Notes: generated by a model from the sequence alone, not told the origin. 64,000 bases of DNA from Shewanella aestuarii (GCF_014647215.1 NZ_BMOT01000012.1:1-64000), one strand, 5' to 3'. Shown: positions 8,658-18,124, counted from the stretch's first letter. Program-made: numbers and translations.

Positions 8658-8909
8658 TTGGCAAAACCCAATCCCAAAGGCCCAACTCGCACCGTCGATA
8701 TTTTTTGCGCGAAATGCAAAGCCCAGTTGTTCAAATATCGCAAGGGCGGTAAAGGCACATTAGTAAAATGCTTTAAGGAACGTATTGCAGATGACTTAAC
8801 CACCACGCCTTGCGTGTGTCCGCAGTGTGAAACAATCTTTGCGAGAGAAACCTTAATACGTGGCGCGCCCGCTTATAAAATGATTGGCGGTAAAGTGACA
8901 ATGAAATAA
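8658..8909 (+). CDS. Zinc-ribbon-like protein of unknown function
   Basis: The 83-residue basic protein has two CxxC pairs, CAKC (about 17-20) and CPQC (about 54-57), which look like a zinc ribbon with a long insert. The only usable start is a TTG at 8658: a TAA lies in frame 15 bases upstream and no ATG or GTG lies between. The protein is predicted to be cytoplasmic. It is convergent with the last gene of the arsenic operon, with a 12-bp gap. The function is unknown. Confidence 0.7.
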   Translation: MAKPNPKGPTRTVDIFCAKCKAQLFKYRKGGKGTLVKCFKERIADDLTTTPCVCPQCETIFARETLIRGAPAYKMIGGKVTMK

Positions 8910-8921
8910 GTTTGCAATTTA

Positions 8922-9527
8922 TCATTGTTTCTCGCCCTGGTAATAGCCAACATCAGCCAGAGCAAGCATAGGCCAATCCTCTTTGGTATCGCCATAAGCA
9001 TAAATAGTGTCAAATCGAGTTAATTCTATCTGTTGAGTGATAGCTGCTACTTTGTCTGCACCACAATCTCCATACAAGTAACGCCCCGTAAAATGCTTGG
9101 CAGTTTTTTCTAACTCGCTACAAATCAATTTAATACCCATAGTGCGGCACCAAATGGATAAATAAGGATCAATAGAGGCTGATACGACATACACATGATG
9201 CCCTTGTTTTTGATGCCATTTCATACGCGACATAGTTTGTGGTTGCAAAATATGTGGAATAACCTCTGTAACATAGCGCTGCGCAAGGGCTTGTACCTGC
9301 TGAATATTACGCCGATAAAACGCCACTGCACTGATTAAAATACGCATTTTACAAGCGGGTAACCAGCCCAATTTATAAAGTAAAATGGCCGGAGACAGTA
9401 GCAGCCCACCAATAAAGCGCCGAGGTTTGGGTGTACAAAAAAGGATAAATTTAGTGTAACTGTCTTCGGTCGTCAGGGTGCCGTCAAAATCAAACAAAGC
9501 TAGGCCGCTCACTTTGTACTGCTTCAC
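8922..9527 (-). CDS. HAD-superfamily (subclass IB) phosphatase
   Basis: A 201-residue cytoplasmic HAD phosphatase. Motif I is LFDFDGTLT (about 11-19), motif II is VSAS near 105, and motif III/IV is the lysine region with YAYGDTKEDWPML near 180, typical of the SerB-like IB subclass. It starts with GTG, whose GTGA overlaps the stop of arsJ, so it is translationally coupled as the last gene of the arsenic operon. That placement suggests it handles a phosphorylated (or arsenylated) product, but the substrate is an inference only. Confidence 0.82.
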   Translation of the reverse strand: MKQYKVSGLALFDFDGTLTTEDSYTKFILFCTPKPRRFIGGLLLSPAILLYKLGWLPACKMRILISAVAFYRRNIQQVQALAQRYVTEVIPHILQPQTMSRMKWHQKQGHHVYVVSASIDPYLSIWCRTMGIKLICSELEKTAKHFTGRYLYGDCGADKVAAITQQIELTRFDTIYAYGDTKEDWPMLALADVGYYQGEKQ

Positions 9528-10750
9528 TTAATCAATGACGTTGTTGGTAACTTAATAGATAACATGGCCGCAAGGACAACAAACAGCGCCGAGATCCACA
9601 GGCAGGCTTCTAGTCCATAAAACTGATAAACCCAGCCCGATAGCACAGTGCCAATTAATCGCCCCATCGCATTGGCCATATAATAAAAGCCCACATCAAG
9701 TGACACGCCATCAGCATCGGCATAACTGACAATTAAATAACTGTGCAGTGATGAATTAATTGCAAATACAGCCCCAAAAATCAATAAACCCACCACTACT
9801 GATGCCTGTACATAAAAATCAAAATGTAATGCAAATGCAATTGCGACAGGGATAAGGGTTAAGTAGCTCGCCCATATAAAAGCCGAGCGACCTGTCGGGA
9901 CTCGCCCCTGTTTTTTACCGGTTATAAAAGGCGCAAATGATTGCACCATACCGTAGCCTATAACCCAGCACGCCATAAAGCCGCCAACCCACCAGTGATC
10001 CCAGTTAAATGTCACCGCTAAAAAAACCGGCAATGCCACCACAAACCAAACATCACGGGAACCAAACAAAAAAAGCCGCGCAGCAGACAGAAGATTAATC
10101 GCGCGGCTTTTAGAAAACACCTGATTAAATTTAGGTTTATTTTTAGCTTTTCCTAAATCCTGTTTCAACGCGACCAAACTGAATAACCACACCACAGCCA
10201 ATAGTGATGCCATTAAGATAATCGCACCGTTAAACTCAAGCAAAGTGAGTAATGCCCCGCCCAAAAAGAAACCTATGCCTTTTAGGGCATTTTTAGATCC
10301 TGTCAGCACAGCAACCCACTGGTATAACTTACCTTCTGCGCCCGCTGGCACTAATAGCTTAATGGCACTTTTAGCACTCATTTTATTCAAATCTTTAGCG
10401 ATACCAGACAAAGCTTGCGCCGCCATAACATAAGCGACACTGAGCATATCAGCGGGTACGGCTAACATACCTAAAGCAATGATTTGCAGACCTAGGCCAA
10501 TGTTCATGGTTTTGTTCAACCCTAAACGCGCCCCAAGCCAGCCACCAATTAAATTGGTCACTACGCCAAAGATTTCATAAAACAAAAACAACATAGCAAT
10601 ATTAATCGGGCTATAACCTAGGTGATGAAAATACAGCACCACCAACATGCGCAATGCACCATCGGTTAAAGTAAACGCCCAATAATTGCCCGTTATCACC
10701 AGGTACTGCTTAATTTGTGGCGATAACTCGCTTAATGATAAAAGTCCCAT
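9524..10750 (-). CDS. arsJ: Organoarsenical efflux MFS transporter ArsJ
   Basis: A 12-segment major facilitator protein of 408 residues. It resembles ArsJ, which exports 1-arseno-3-phosphoglycerate made when GAPDH uses arsenate in place of phosphate; the product breaks down outside, so arsenate leaves the cell. The main evidence is its position directly after a GAPDH gene in an arsenic operon (13-bp gap), together with the family look (SALSGIAKDLNKMSAKSAIK, a typical ArsJ segment near 130-150). The stop overlaps the start of the HAD gene. Confidence 0.88.
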   Translation of the reverse strand: MGLLSLSELSPQIKQYLVITGNYWAFTLTDGALRMLVVLYFHHLGYSPINIAMLFLFYEIFGVVTNLIGGWLGARLGLNKTMNIGLGLQIIALGMLAVPADMLSVAYVMAAQALSGIAKDLNKMSAKSAIKLLVPAGAEGKLYQWVAVLTGSKNALKGIGFFLGGALLTLLEFNGAIILMASLLAVVWLFSLVALKQDLGKAKNKPKFNQVFSKSRAINLLSAARLFLFGSRDVWFVVALPVFLAVTFNWDHWWVGGFMACWVIGYGMVQSFAPFITGKKQGRVPTGRSAFIWASYLTLIPVAIAFALHFDFYVQASVVVGLLIFGAVFAINSSLHSYLIVSYADADGVSLDVGFYYMANAMGRLIGTVLSGWVYQFYGLEACLWISALFVVLAAMLSIKLPTTSLIK

Positions 10751-10763
10751 TAATGATCAGCCT

Positions 10764-11789
10764 TTAGCTATTTTTATCCGCCAAACCCACCATACGAACT
10801 AGCTCTGCTGTGCGATTGGCATAGCCCCATTCATTGTCATACCACACATACAGCTTCACCTGAGTGTCATTAACCACCATAGTGGATAAGGCATCAATAA
10901 TGCTTGATCGCGGATCGGTTTTATAATCAATCGACACCAGTGGGCGGGTTTCATAGCCTAATATGTCTTTAAGCTCATTTTCAGCCGCTTGTTTCAATAA
11001 TTGATTAACCTCTGCCACATCCGTTTTACGCTCAACTTCAAACACACAATCAGTTAACGAAGCATTGGTTAATGGCACACGGATAGCGTGACCATTTAGC
11101 TTGCCTGTTAACTCAGGAAAAATATGGGTAATCGCGGTGGCCGAGCCTGTTGTGGTCGGAATTAAGCTAGTGCCACACGCACGGGCGCGGCGCAAGTCTT
11201 TATGCGGCGCATCGATAATGGTTTGCGTATTAGTGATGTCATGGATAGTCGTCATTGAGCCATGCTTAATACCAATTTTTTCATGGATCACTTTTACTAC
11301 TGGCGCTAAACAGTTGGTGGTACAGGAGGCTGCGGTGACGATAGGATGAATCGCTTTATTGTATAAACCTTCATTCACGCCCATCACAATATTAAGCACA
11401 CCATCTTCTTTAACGGGTGCGGTCACCACGACTCGCTTTACGCCTTGATCTAAATAAGCTTGCAATAGAGCTTTGGTTTTAATTTTACCTGAAGCCTCAA
11501 TTACCACATCACACTTTGACCAATCCGTGTCTTGAGTCGCCACATTTTGAGTACATGGAATTGTTTTGCCATTAATTAGCATGGCTTGAATACCATTCAC
11601 TTCGGTGTGGCTTGCTTCGTGATGCCAACGACCATGCACTGAATCAAAGGTCATCAAGTGCGCTAAGGTTGCGGCATCACCCGCAGGATCATTGATATGT
11701 ACAATTTCAATGTCATCCCAGTCAAATGCGGCGCGCATTGATAAACGTCCCATACGGCCAAAGCCATTAATACCGATTTTAATCGTCAC
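10764..11789 (-). CDS. ArsJ-associated glyceraldehyde-3-phosphate dehydrogenase
   Basis: A full-length GAPDH of 341 residues with the Rossmann motif [10 protein letters not shown] (7-16), the catalytic cysteine in ASCTTNC (Cys156) and the partner histidine further on. In arsenic operons this second GAPDH converts glyceraldehyde-3-phosphate plus arsenate to 1-arseno-3-phosphoglycerate, the ArsJ substrate. It sits 14 bp after the phosphatase gene and 13 bp before arsJ. It is therefore probably a detoxification paralogue rather than the glycolytic gapA, though sequence alone does not exclude a role in metabolism. Confidence 0.92.
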   Translation of the reverse strand: MTIKIGINGFGRMGRLSMRAAFDWDDIEIVHINDPAGDAATLAHLMTFDSVHGRWHHEASHTEVNGIQAMLINGKTIPCTQNVATQDTDWSKCDVVIEASGKIKTKALLQAYLDQGVKRVVVTAPVKEDGVLNIVMGVNEGLYNKAIHPIVTAASCTTNCLAPVVKVIHEKIGIKHGSMTTIHDITNTQTIIDAPHKDLRRARACGTSLIPTTTGSATAITHIFPELTGKLNGHAIRVPLTNASLTDCVFEVERKTDVAEVNQLLKQAAENELKDILGYETRPLVSIDYKTDPRSSIIDALSTMVVNDTQVKLYVWYDNEWGYANRTAELVRMVGLADKNS

Positions 11790-11803
11790 CTTGTTATCCT
11801 CGT

Positions 11804-12301
11804 TTATCGTTGTGAATTGAAATAATTGAGCTGCACTGGATGTTTCAGTGCCTTAGGTCTAATTTGCTGTACTTGTTGTATAACCTTTGGGGCAGGCCAA
11901 CCATAGGCAAGCAGGATCAAACCAATCACCAACCCCGTTCTGCCTGAACCACCACGACAATGCACAGCAACTGTGCCCTGTTGTTCCAGCACAGCTAAGA
12001 TAGTCGCTTGATGTAATTGCCACTGGGTTTCGAACACGCTATTGGGCGCGGCGTCATCAGCAATAGGTAACTGTAACCACTGTATATCTTGTTCGGCACA
12101 CACCTTTGCCAAATCACTGGCATTATTTTCGGCCATTTCTTGATCAAACATCAGCGTGAGTAACATATCTGTACCCGCCTGTTTTAAGGTGGCAACCGAG
12201 TCTGTCAAATTAGCGCTTTGGGTTCCGGGGCAAGGCGTAAAAATAAGCCTAGCGCCATTATCTAAAGTTAATGTGTCAAAAGGGTGTGATTGCATCGTCA
12301 T
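11804..12301 (-). CDS. Dual-specificity-type protein phosphatase in the arsenic operon
   Basis: A 165-residue cysteine phosphatase. The active-site loop [10 protein letters not shown] (Cys115 to Arg121, CX5R) and preceding VAV strand match the CDKN3-like/dual-specificity tyrosine phosphatase group. An acidic [10 protein letters not shown] loop near 77-86 may carry the general acid. It lies between acr3 (32-bp gap) and the GAPDH gene (14 bp). CX5R enzymes can also evolve into arsenate reductases, so arsenate chemistry is possible; a phosphoprotein or sugar-phosphate target is equally open. Confidence 0.8.
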   Translation of the reverse strand: MTMQSHPFDTLTLDNGARLIFTPCPGTQSANLTDSVATLKQAGTDMLLTLMFDQEMAENNASDLAKVCAEQDIQWLQLPIADDAAPNSVFETQWQLHQATILAVLEQQGTVAVHCRGGSGRTGLVIGLILLAYGWPAPKVIQQVQQIRPKALKHPVQLNYFNSQR

Positions 12302-12333
12302 AGGGTTATTACCATTAGTGTTTGGATACGTTA

Positions 12334-13356
12334 TTACTGAGTCGCTTGTTGATTAACTCGGTTATTTAAAAATGCCACTAAAGACAGCATTACCGGCACT
12401 TCCACCAGCACCCCAACAACCGTTGCCAGTGCTGCGCCAGAGTGTAAGCCAAACAAAGAAATAGCCACAGCGACCGCGAGTTCGAAAAAGTTAGACGTAC
12501 CAATTAAACAGGCTGGGGCCGCTATATTGTGCGGTAGCTTTAATCGTTTAGCGGCTATGAATGTCAGGTAGAAAATGCCATAGGTTTGCAGTAGTAATGG
12601 AATGGCGATAAGCACAATAATCTGCGGTTCTGACACTATGGTATTGGCCTGAAAACCAAACAGAAGCACCACAGTGGCCAATAAACCAATCACTGACCAG
12701 GGCTTTAACTTTGCCAAAAATTGATTAATCCCCAGCTCACCACGTCGCTTATTGAGCCACTGCCTTGTAAGCACACCAGCTATTAATGGCAACAACACAT
12801 ACAAAAGCACTGATACCAGTAAGGTTTGCCAAGGCACTTGAATATCACTCACACCAAGTAAAAAAGCTGAAATAGGCGCAAAAGCAAAAATCATAATCAC
12901 ATCATTTACCGACACTTGTACTAAGGTGTAATTAGGGTCGCCTTTTGTCAGTTGTGACCAAACAAATACCATCGCAGTACAAGGCGCTACCCCTAGTAAA
13001 ATCATCCCCGCGATGTATTCTTGCGCCGAAGCAGGATCTACCCATTCGGCAAATAAAAAGTTAAAAAACAACCAGCCAAGTGCAGCCATAGTAAAAGGTT
13101 TAATCAACCAGTTAATCACTATTGTCAGCAATAAACCTTGAGAGTTTTTGCCAATGTCTTTTACGGCTGAAAAGTCTATTTGCAGCATCATGGGGTAAAT
13201 CATCACCCAGATAAACACCGCCACCACAATATTCACATGGGCCACTTCAAGACTCGCTATCGCTTGAAACACCTGGGGTTGTAATAAACCTAACCCCACA
13301 CCAATCATGATGCACAAGCTTACCCATACCGACAGATAACGCTCAAAAATCCCCAT
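12334..13356 (-). CDS. ACR3-family arsenite efflux permease
   Basis: An inner-membrane transporter of 340 residues with about ten hydrophobic segments, matching the ACR3 (bile/arsenite/riboflavin transporter) family by [14 protein letters not shown] (about 53-66), [15 protein letters not shown] with the conserved cysteine near 125, and [18 protein letters not shown]. It exports arsenite or antimonite using the proton gradient. It lies 47 bp after the arsC-arsR fusion gene, which supplies both its substrate (by reduction of arsenate) and its regulation. Confidence 0.93.
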   Translation of the reverse strand: MGIFERYLSVWVSLCIMIGVGLGLLQPQVFQAIASLEVAHVNIVVAVFIWVMIYPMMLQIDFSAVKDIGKNSQGLLLTIVINWLIKPFTMAALGWLFFNFLFAEWVDPASAQEYIAGMILLGVAPCTAMVFVWSQLTKGDPNYTLVQVSVNDVIMIFAFAPISAFLLGVSDIQVPWQTLLVSVLLYVLLPLIAGVLTRQWLNKRRGELGINQFLAKLKPWSVIGLLATVVLLFGFQANTIVSEPQIIVLIAIPLLLQTYGIFYLTFIAAKRLKLPHNIAAPACLIGTSNFFELAVAVAISLFGLHSGAALATVVGVLVEVPVMLSLVAFLNNRVNQQATQ

Positions 13357-13403
13357 ACTATAAACCTTCTATTGTTATCCCCACCGTTTAGCCCGATGAG
13401 GGA

Positions 13404-14204
13404 TTACTGACAAAAACTCGCTTTATTCGGTCGACCTTGCATATCGGCTAGCCGAGTTAACGGGATATTAATCAGGGGAATATTGTTCTCGGTGGTTTGA
13501 GCTAATACCGACTTTGCCCACAAAGGTAAATCAGGATGAATACGATAAAATACCCACTGTCCCTGTTTTCTGTCGCTAATGATGTTGGCCTTCTTTAACA
13601 CAGCCAAATTACGCGAAACCTTAGGTTGGCTGTCTTCTGCCAATGCTTGCATTAACTCACATACACACAGTTCCCCATGGTAATGGGTCAACATTAAGGT
13701 TTTTAAGCGAATATCATCGGTTAAGCATTTAAAAAAAACGGTCGGGTCGATATCAAATGCAGAAGCGGGTTGCACCTTCAACTCAGTAGCTGCGGCGTTT
13801 TCAACCAGTAAAAACATCGACAGGCGATTATTGATTTCATTCAAGGTGGCCGCAAAAGGATTATTGCCTAAACGCGCTTTAGGATCGGGAAAGTCCCAGG
13901 AAAATTGCTTAGCAGCACCGGGATAGCTTCTGCACTCGTTGCTGGCTTTGTCGCAAAGTGTGATCACGTAATCGAATGCTTGGCCCTGATAATCATCAAT
14001 ATGATTAGAGACTAAATTTTTGCTATCAACACCAAAACGATGTAACGCCTCTAAGGTACGGCTATCGACAGCCTCGGGATGAGTTCCCGCGCTATAGGCA
14101 GAAAATACATCACCGGCTCTATGGGTAAGTAGTGCCTCAGCCATTTGTGATCTAGCTGAATTACCTGTGCATAGAAACAACACCCGCAGTTTTGTCATAT
14201 TCAT
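13404..14204 (-). CDS. Fused arsenate reductase (ArsC) and ArsR repressor
   Basis: A two-domain protein of 266 residues. Residues 1-140 are a low-molecular-weight phosphatase-fold arsenate reductase: the P-loop C12-TGNSA-R18, a redox pair Cys84/Cys91 (CX6C, as in thioredoxin-coupled ArsC) and the DFPDP acid loop (about 104-108). Residues 155-235 are an ArsR winged helix with the arsenite-binding motif ELCVCEL (Cys180, Cys182). It is the first gene of the operon and lies behind an inverted repeat that fits an ArsR operator, so it should repress its own message until arsenite binds. The ATG at 14204 is followed closely by a second in-frame ATG. Confidence 0.9.
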   Translation of the reverse strand: MNMTKLRVLFLCTGNSARSQMAEALLTHRAGDVFSAYSAGTHPEAVDSRTLEALHRFGVDSKNLVSNHIDDYQGQAFDYVITLCDKASNECRSYPGAAKQFSWDFPDPKARLGNNPFAATLNEINNRLSMFLLVENAAATELKVQPASAFDIDPTVFFKCLTDDIRLKTLMLTHYHGELCVCELMQALAEDSQPKVSRNLAVLKKANIISDRKQGQWVFYRIHPDLPLWAKSVLAQTTENNIPLINIPLTRLADMQGRPNKASFCQ

Positions 14205-14226
14205 ATTTCATTTAAGCCACAGCAAA

Positions 14227-14266
14227 CACATATGAAATAGTGTATATGTGAAATATTACATGTAAA
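14227..14266 (-). promoter_or_regulatory. Promoter and probable ArsR operator of the arsenic operon
   Basis: A leftward promoter can be read as TTTACA (-35, 14261-14266), a 16-bp spacer and TACACT (-10, 14239-14244). The -10 is embedded in a perfect inverted repeat CACATAT (14227-14233) / ATATGTG (14244-14250). A second small palindrome, TACATGTA, covers 14257-14264. The overlap with the -10 is what a repressor site would look like. Confidence 0.6.
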
Positions 14267-14271
14267 GTAAT

Positions 14272-14967
14272 TTATCCCTTTATTGCTAAAGCCACCGCTT
14301 TAGCGGCATGAATTTGGGTGGTGTCATAAAGCGGGACATCTGTGTGTTGTGGTTCAACCAATAACGCAATTTCAGTACACCCCAAAATCACGGCCTCAGC
14401 ACCTTGCTGATAAAGATGATTAATAACCGAAATAAAATCCTGCCTAGATTGATGATTGATAACCCCAAGACATAACTGGTTATAAATCACATCGTGGATC
14501 ATATCTTGCGCTGTGCTGGTGGGCACCAGCACTTCAATACCAAATCGCTCAGTGAGGCGATTTTTGTAAAAATCCTCCTGCATGGTGAATTTAGTGCCAA
14601 GTAGCCCTACGCGTTTTATGCCGTCTGTTATCAGTTTTTGTGCGGTGGCATCGGCAATGTGAACTAACGGAATACTAATCGCCGCTTGAACCTCATCAGC
14701 CACTTTGTGCATGGTATTAGTACAAATAAGCACAAAGTCAGCACCTCCCGCCTCAACAGCCTGCGCCGCTTTTGCCAACAATATTGCGCTATCATGCCAA
14801 CGATTTTGACGCTGTAGTTTCTCTATCTCATCAAAATCAACACTGTAAAGACACACCTTAGCAGAGTGCAAACCGCCTAATTCCAGTTTAACGCCTTGGT
14901 TTATTGCTTGGTAATAACTCACGGTCGATTCCCAACTCATTCCACCTATCAGGCCAATTGTTTTCAT
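14272..14967 (-). CDS. Aspartate/glutamate racemase family protein
   Basis: A 231-residue cofactor-independent racemase of the Asp/Glu/hydantoin family. The glycine-rich start MKTIGLIGGMSWESTVSYY is typical of YgeA/RacD-type enzymes. The two catalytic cysteines fit CTNTMH (about 82-87) and GCTEI (near 194-198). It would interconvert L- and D-amino acids, probably aspartate or glutamate, in the cytoplasm. It lies upstream of the arsenic operon on the same strand, with the ars promoter in between, so it seems a separate unit. The exact substrate is not certain. Confidence 0.88.
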   Translation of the reverse strand: MKTIGLIGGMSWESTVSYYQAINQGVKLELGGLHSAKVCLYSVDFDEIEKLQRQNRWHDSAILLAKAAQAVEAGGADFVLICTNTMHKVADEVQAAISIPLVHIADATAQKLITDGIKRVGLLGTKFTMQEDFYKNRLTERFGIEVLVPTSTAQDMIHDVIYNQLCLGVINHQSRQDFISVINHLYQQGAEAVILGCTEIALLVEPQHTDVPLYDTTQIHAAKAVALAIKG

Positions 14968-15267
14968 TTAGCGGCAACCTCATTTGATGTTTAATTTGAT
15001 ATGTTTGCTATTTAATCTGCATATAACTTAGCCAATATACGGATTAAATACAGCCACTGTATAGTCGCACTTAGACCTATTATTTACCCCTAACGAAAAA
15101 CAAACATCTGCAAGAGTGATCATTTTGCTATTTGTCAGGTTTTTAACTTCAAAACACGCTATGATCCGCATCCTATACGCATATGTTTTTCAGCAAAGCC
15201 GCAGGCATTGTTAAGCGTAATGAACTGAATCCCATTTATCACTTTTACAATTACATTAGGCAATACC
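14968..15267. other. Intergenic region between the racemase gene and rlmI
   Basis: This 300-bp divergent spacer must hold both promoters. I see TATGAT at 15160-15165 as a possible -10 for rlmI, without a well-spaced -35. No repeats or other structures stand out. Confidence 0.4.
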
Positions 15268-16461
15268 ATGGCTATCAGAATAAAACTTAAACCTGGACGC
15301 GAACGTTCATTAGAACGCCGCCACCCTTGGGTGTTTTCCAACGGTATTCATAACGTCAATGGCGGCAAACCACAAGCGGGTGACACAGTTGATGTTGTGG
15401 GTCACGACGGCCGCTGGTTAGCACGCGGAGCATGGTCGCCAGAATCACAAATTCAAGTTCGCGTATGGACCTTCAACAAAGAAGAGGCTATCGACGCCGA
15501 CTTTTTTGCCCGCCGTATTCAAAGAGCCCAAGCAGGGCGAGAAGACTTAATCCGTGAGCAAGGCCTAACGGGTTATCGTTTAATCGCCGCTGAATCTGAT
15601 GGTTTACCGGGGATCACCATTGACCGATATGCCAATGTATTAGTGTGCCAACTCCTTAGCGCAGGTGCAGAAAAGTGGCGCGACACCATTGTAGAGCAAT
15701 TAGCGAGGCAATTTCCTGATTGCGCCATCTATGAACGTTCAGATGTTGATTCACGCAAAAAAGAAGGCTTATTGCCAGTCACCGGTTTACTGCACGGCGA
15801 GTTACCACCCATGCCGGTCATCATTGAAGAAAACGGCATAAAAATCGCGGTTGATGTGGTGAAAGGTCATAAAACCGGATTTTACTTAGACCAACGTGAT
15901 AACCGCGCCATGGCCGCACGTTTTGTTAAAGGTAAATCGGTACTCAACTGTTTTTGCTACACAGGCACCTTTGGTTTGTACGCCGCAAAAGCGGGCGCAG
16001 CCAGTATTGAAAACGTCGATGTATCATCATTAGCCCTGCAAACCGCCCGCGACAATATGGCGATTAACGGCCTAAACGACGATAACGTTAACTACAACGA
16101 AGCCGATGTATTCAAGCTATTAAGACAATATCGCGACGAAGGTAAAACCTTTGATGTCATCGTGTTAGACCCACCTAAATTTGCCGATAATAAAGCGCAA
16201 TTAGACGGGGCGTGTCGTGGTTACAAAGACATCAACATGATCGCCATGCAGTTACTCAAACCAGGTGGGATTTTATTAACTTTCTCATGTTCTGGTTTAA
16301 TGCAGTCAGACCTATTCCAAAAAGTGGTTGCCGACGCCGCATTAGATGCCAAACGTGAAGTACAGTTTGTTGAGCGTATGCATCAAGCAAGCGATCATCC
16401 AATTAGCAGCGCATTTCCTGAAGGGTATTATTTGAAAGGGCTTGTCGCTCGCGTTTGGTAA
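15268..16461 (+). CDS. rlmI: 23S rRNA (cytosine-1962-C5)-methyltransferase RlmI
   Basis: A SAM-dependent methyltransferase of 397 residues that makes m5C1962 in 23S rRNA. An N-terminal PUA-like domain ([27 protein letters not shown], split here as about 1-27, then to 75) binds RNA, followed by a linker domain and a Rossmann methyltransferase domain with [17 protein letters not shown] (about 227-243) as the SAM loop. LDPPKF (about 303-308) is the catalytic-loop motif, and FSCSG carries the catalytic cysteine region near 340. It is monocistronic with its own terminator. Confidence 0.94.
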   Translation: MAIRIKLKPGRERSLERRHPWVFSNGIHNVNGGKPQAGDTVDVVGHDGRWLARGAWSPESQIQVRVWTFNKEEAIDADFFARRIQRAQAGREDLIREQGLTGYRLIAAESDGLPGITIDRYANVLVCQLLSAGAEKWRDTIVEQLARQFPDCAIYERSDVDSRKKEGLLPVTGLLHGELPPMPVIIEENGIKIAVDVVKGHKTGFYLDQRDNRAMAARFVKGKSVLNCFCYTGTFGLYAAKAGAASIENVDVSSLALQTARDNMAINGLNDDNVNYNEADVFKLLRQYRDEGKTFDVIVLDPPKFADNKAQLDGACRGYKDINMIAMQLLKPGGILLTFSCSGLMQSDLFQKVVADAALDAKREVQFVERMHQASDHPISSAFPEGYYLKGLVARVW

Positions 16462-16480
16462 TCGTTAAATAGACCTAATC

Positions 16481-16509
16481 AAAAAGGGAACAGATACTGT
16501 TCCCTTTTT
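16481..16509. terminator. Intrinsic terminator after rlmI
   Basis: A 13-bp perfect stem (AAAAAGGGAACAG/CTGTTCCCTTTTT) with a 3-base loop lies 19 bases after the rlmI stop. It can also stop leftward transcripts of the small gene at 16619-16789. Confidence 0.88.
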
Positions 16510-16618
16510 TGTTGAATATAACTCAAACTACTTAACGACTTACTTTTAATGAGGCATAAAACAGAACGAATACTTTTCAATAATAGCTCACTATGACCTA
16601 TCAACACTAATCAATAAA

Positions 16619-16789
16619 TCACCATTTACCAGACACAATATTGATATACACCCCAACAACAATAACCGCCAACATTGATGCGATAAAAGGGGCTGTATTT
16701 GCTACCATAAAAGCCATACCAAGCGCGGCACCGAAGCACAACGTCACACCTGCCAGTTTTTCTCGCCCAAGATTATTTTTTAACTTCAA
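16619..16789 (-). CDS. Small hydrophobic membrane protein with TTG start
   Basis: A 56-residue protein beginning MKLKNNLGREKLAGV at a TTG and ending IVSGKW, with two hydrophobic stretches (about residues 15-30 and 35-52) that suggest one or two membrane helices. A strong GAGGAG ribosome site lies 5 bases before the TTG, which is the main reason to call it real. It is convergent with rlmI and shares its bidirectional terminator. I do not recognise the family. Confidence 0.65.
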   Translation of the reverse strand: MKLKNNLGREKLAGVTLCFGAALGMAFMVANTAPFIASMLAVIVVGVYINIVSGKW

Positions 16790-16978
16790 GTAAACTCCTC
16801 ATCCGTTGAGCCAATTTATTTAAGCAGACTAAATCTAATTTAAATTTACAGTAAATACTCACACAAGGCATCCAGTTAATGAATTTATAAAAGTCGTCAA
16901 TGACATATAACAAAAATATCCAAGAATAAACATTGCAAAAAGCTATCAATTCATCAATATGGAGCGCTGACATTCAAA

Positions 16979-18124
16979 ATGGACTTTTTAATGAAACAAA
17001 AGCTTATGCTTGCTGGGACAGCATTACTTGTATTTGCACTTCTTTTTATTTTTAGTGAAAATAAAACTTTAATTCAAAATGTGATACAAGCTAAAACCAA
17101 TAATGAGCAGCAACTATCTACTCCACAAAATGCTCAACAAACACAAACCACAAATCAAACAGCTAGTATCCAGCCAAATATATCCCCCAATGAAATGGTG
17201 CGTTGTAATGGTATGGCTGAAATGTTTACAGACCCAATAATTGAAGATAGCTTTAATTGGTATTCGGCTAACCAAGACATTTTTTTCGACAATATTAAGC
17301 AACAGCAAACTCAACAAGCACGTATTGCTTCAGCTTTTATCAACAAAAATAAATCAATTGAAGCTGATATAAAAATGTTTGACACACTATCACAAACATA
17401 TCCAAGCAATAAGTTAATAGCGTTTAACCTCATGCTACATTGCGGCTATTCCACAGTAGAAGTCTGTGATGAGACAATGATGCAAAGAGCATTAGATACT
17501 GACAACCAAAACGGTGCTCTTTGGTTGCAAATGGCAATATATCAGCTGAAATCGGCTGATGTAGAAAAAGCCAAAAAATCGCTGGTCCAGTTTATCCATT
17601 CTCAACGTTATAACGAATATTCCGGAGACTATTTATCTACAATCGATTTAGCACTTAAAGAAGCTGGGGCGAATGATGATTTATCATTAAAAATTGCGAT
17701 GCTTGGTATTGCCGCCACAAGATATAAACCCAATTATTCACTGCTTATTAAGCTATGTGACAAAACAGATACTGACAATGCTTCATTATTGAATATATGT
17801 TTACAAACCAGTGAAAGATTAATTGAATCGAAAGGTGGGCTATTTACTCATCAAATGGGTTTATCAATACAAAAGAGCATGTTGGAAAAATATGGTGATT
17901 CTGAAGGGATAGCTAATAATAGCTCTGCACAAAAAGCGTTTGATACTTTTAATGAAGAAGCAAACATTGCTATGAACATGGTGCTTCGAAGCCGAAAAAG
18001 AACCGGAGACTGGTTATCGTTAAATATAGATTATGGTGAGTTAGCGGCATTAGAATACATGATTGATCAAGCAAAGCAGGCCTCAGCCAATCACCAACAA
18101 GATCAATGTGCAGTAGACTGGTAA
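16979..18124 (+). CDS. Membrane-anchored protein of unknown function, helical repeat-like
   Basis: I do not recognise this 381-residue protein. It has an N-terminal hydrophobic anchor (about residues 8-26, LMLAGTALLVFALLFIF), a Gln/Thr/Asn-rich linker (about 40-70) and a helical domain whose spacing is reminiscent of TPR repeats (for example NGALWLQMAIYQLKSADVEKA near 178-198). It contains several cysteines, as expected of a periplasmic protein. The start is uncertain between 16979 and the ATG at 16991; neither has a good ribosome site. The upstream spacer is AT-rich. It may be lineage-specific. Confidence 0.65.
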   Translation: MDFLMKQKLMLAGTALLVFALLFIFSENKTLIQNVIQAKTNNEQQLSTPQNAQQTQTTNQTASIQPNISPNEMVRCNGMAEMFTDPIIEDSFNWYSANQDIFFDNIKQQQTQQARIASAFINKNKSIEADIKMFDTLSQTYPSNKLIAFNLMLHCGYSTVEVCDETMMQRALDTDNQNGALWLQMAIYQLKSADVEKAKKSLVQFIHSQRYNEYSGDYLSTIDLALKEAGANDDLSLKIAMLGIAATRYKPNYSLLIKLCDKTDTDNASLLNICLQTSERLIESKGGLFTHQMGLSIQKSMLEKYGDSEGIANNSSAQKAFDTFNEEANIAMNMVLRSRKRTGDWLSLNIDYGELAALEYMIDQAKQASANHQQDQCAVDW

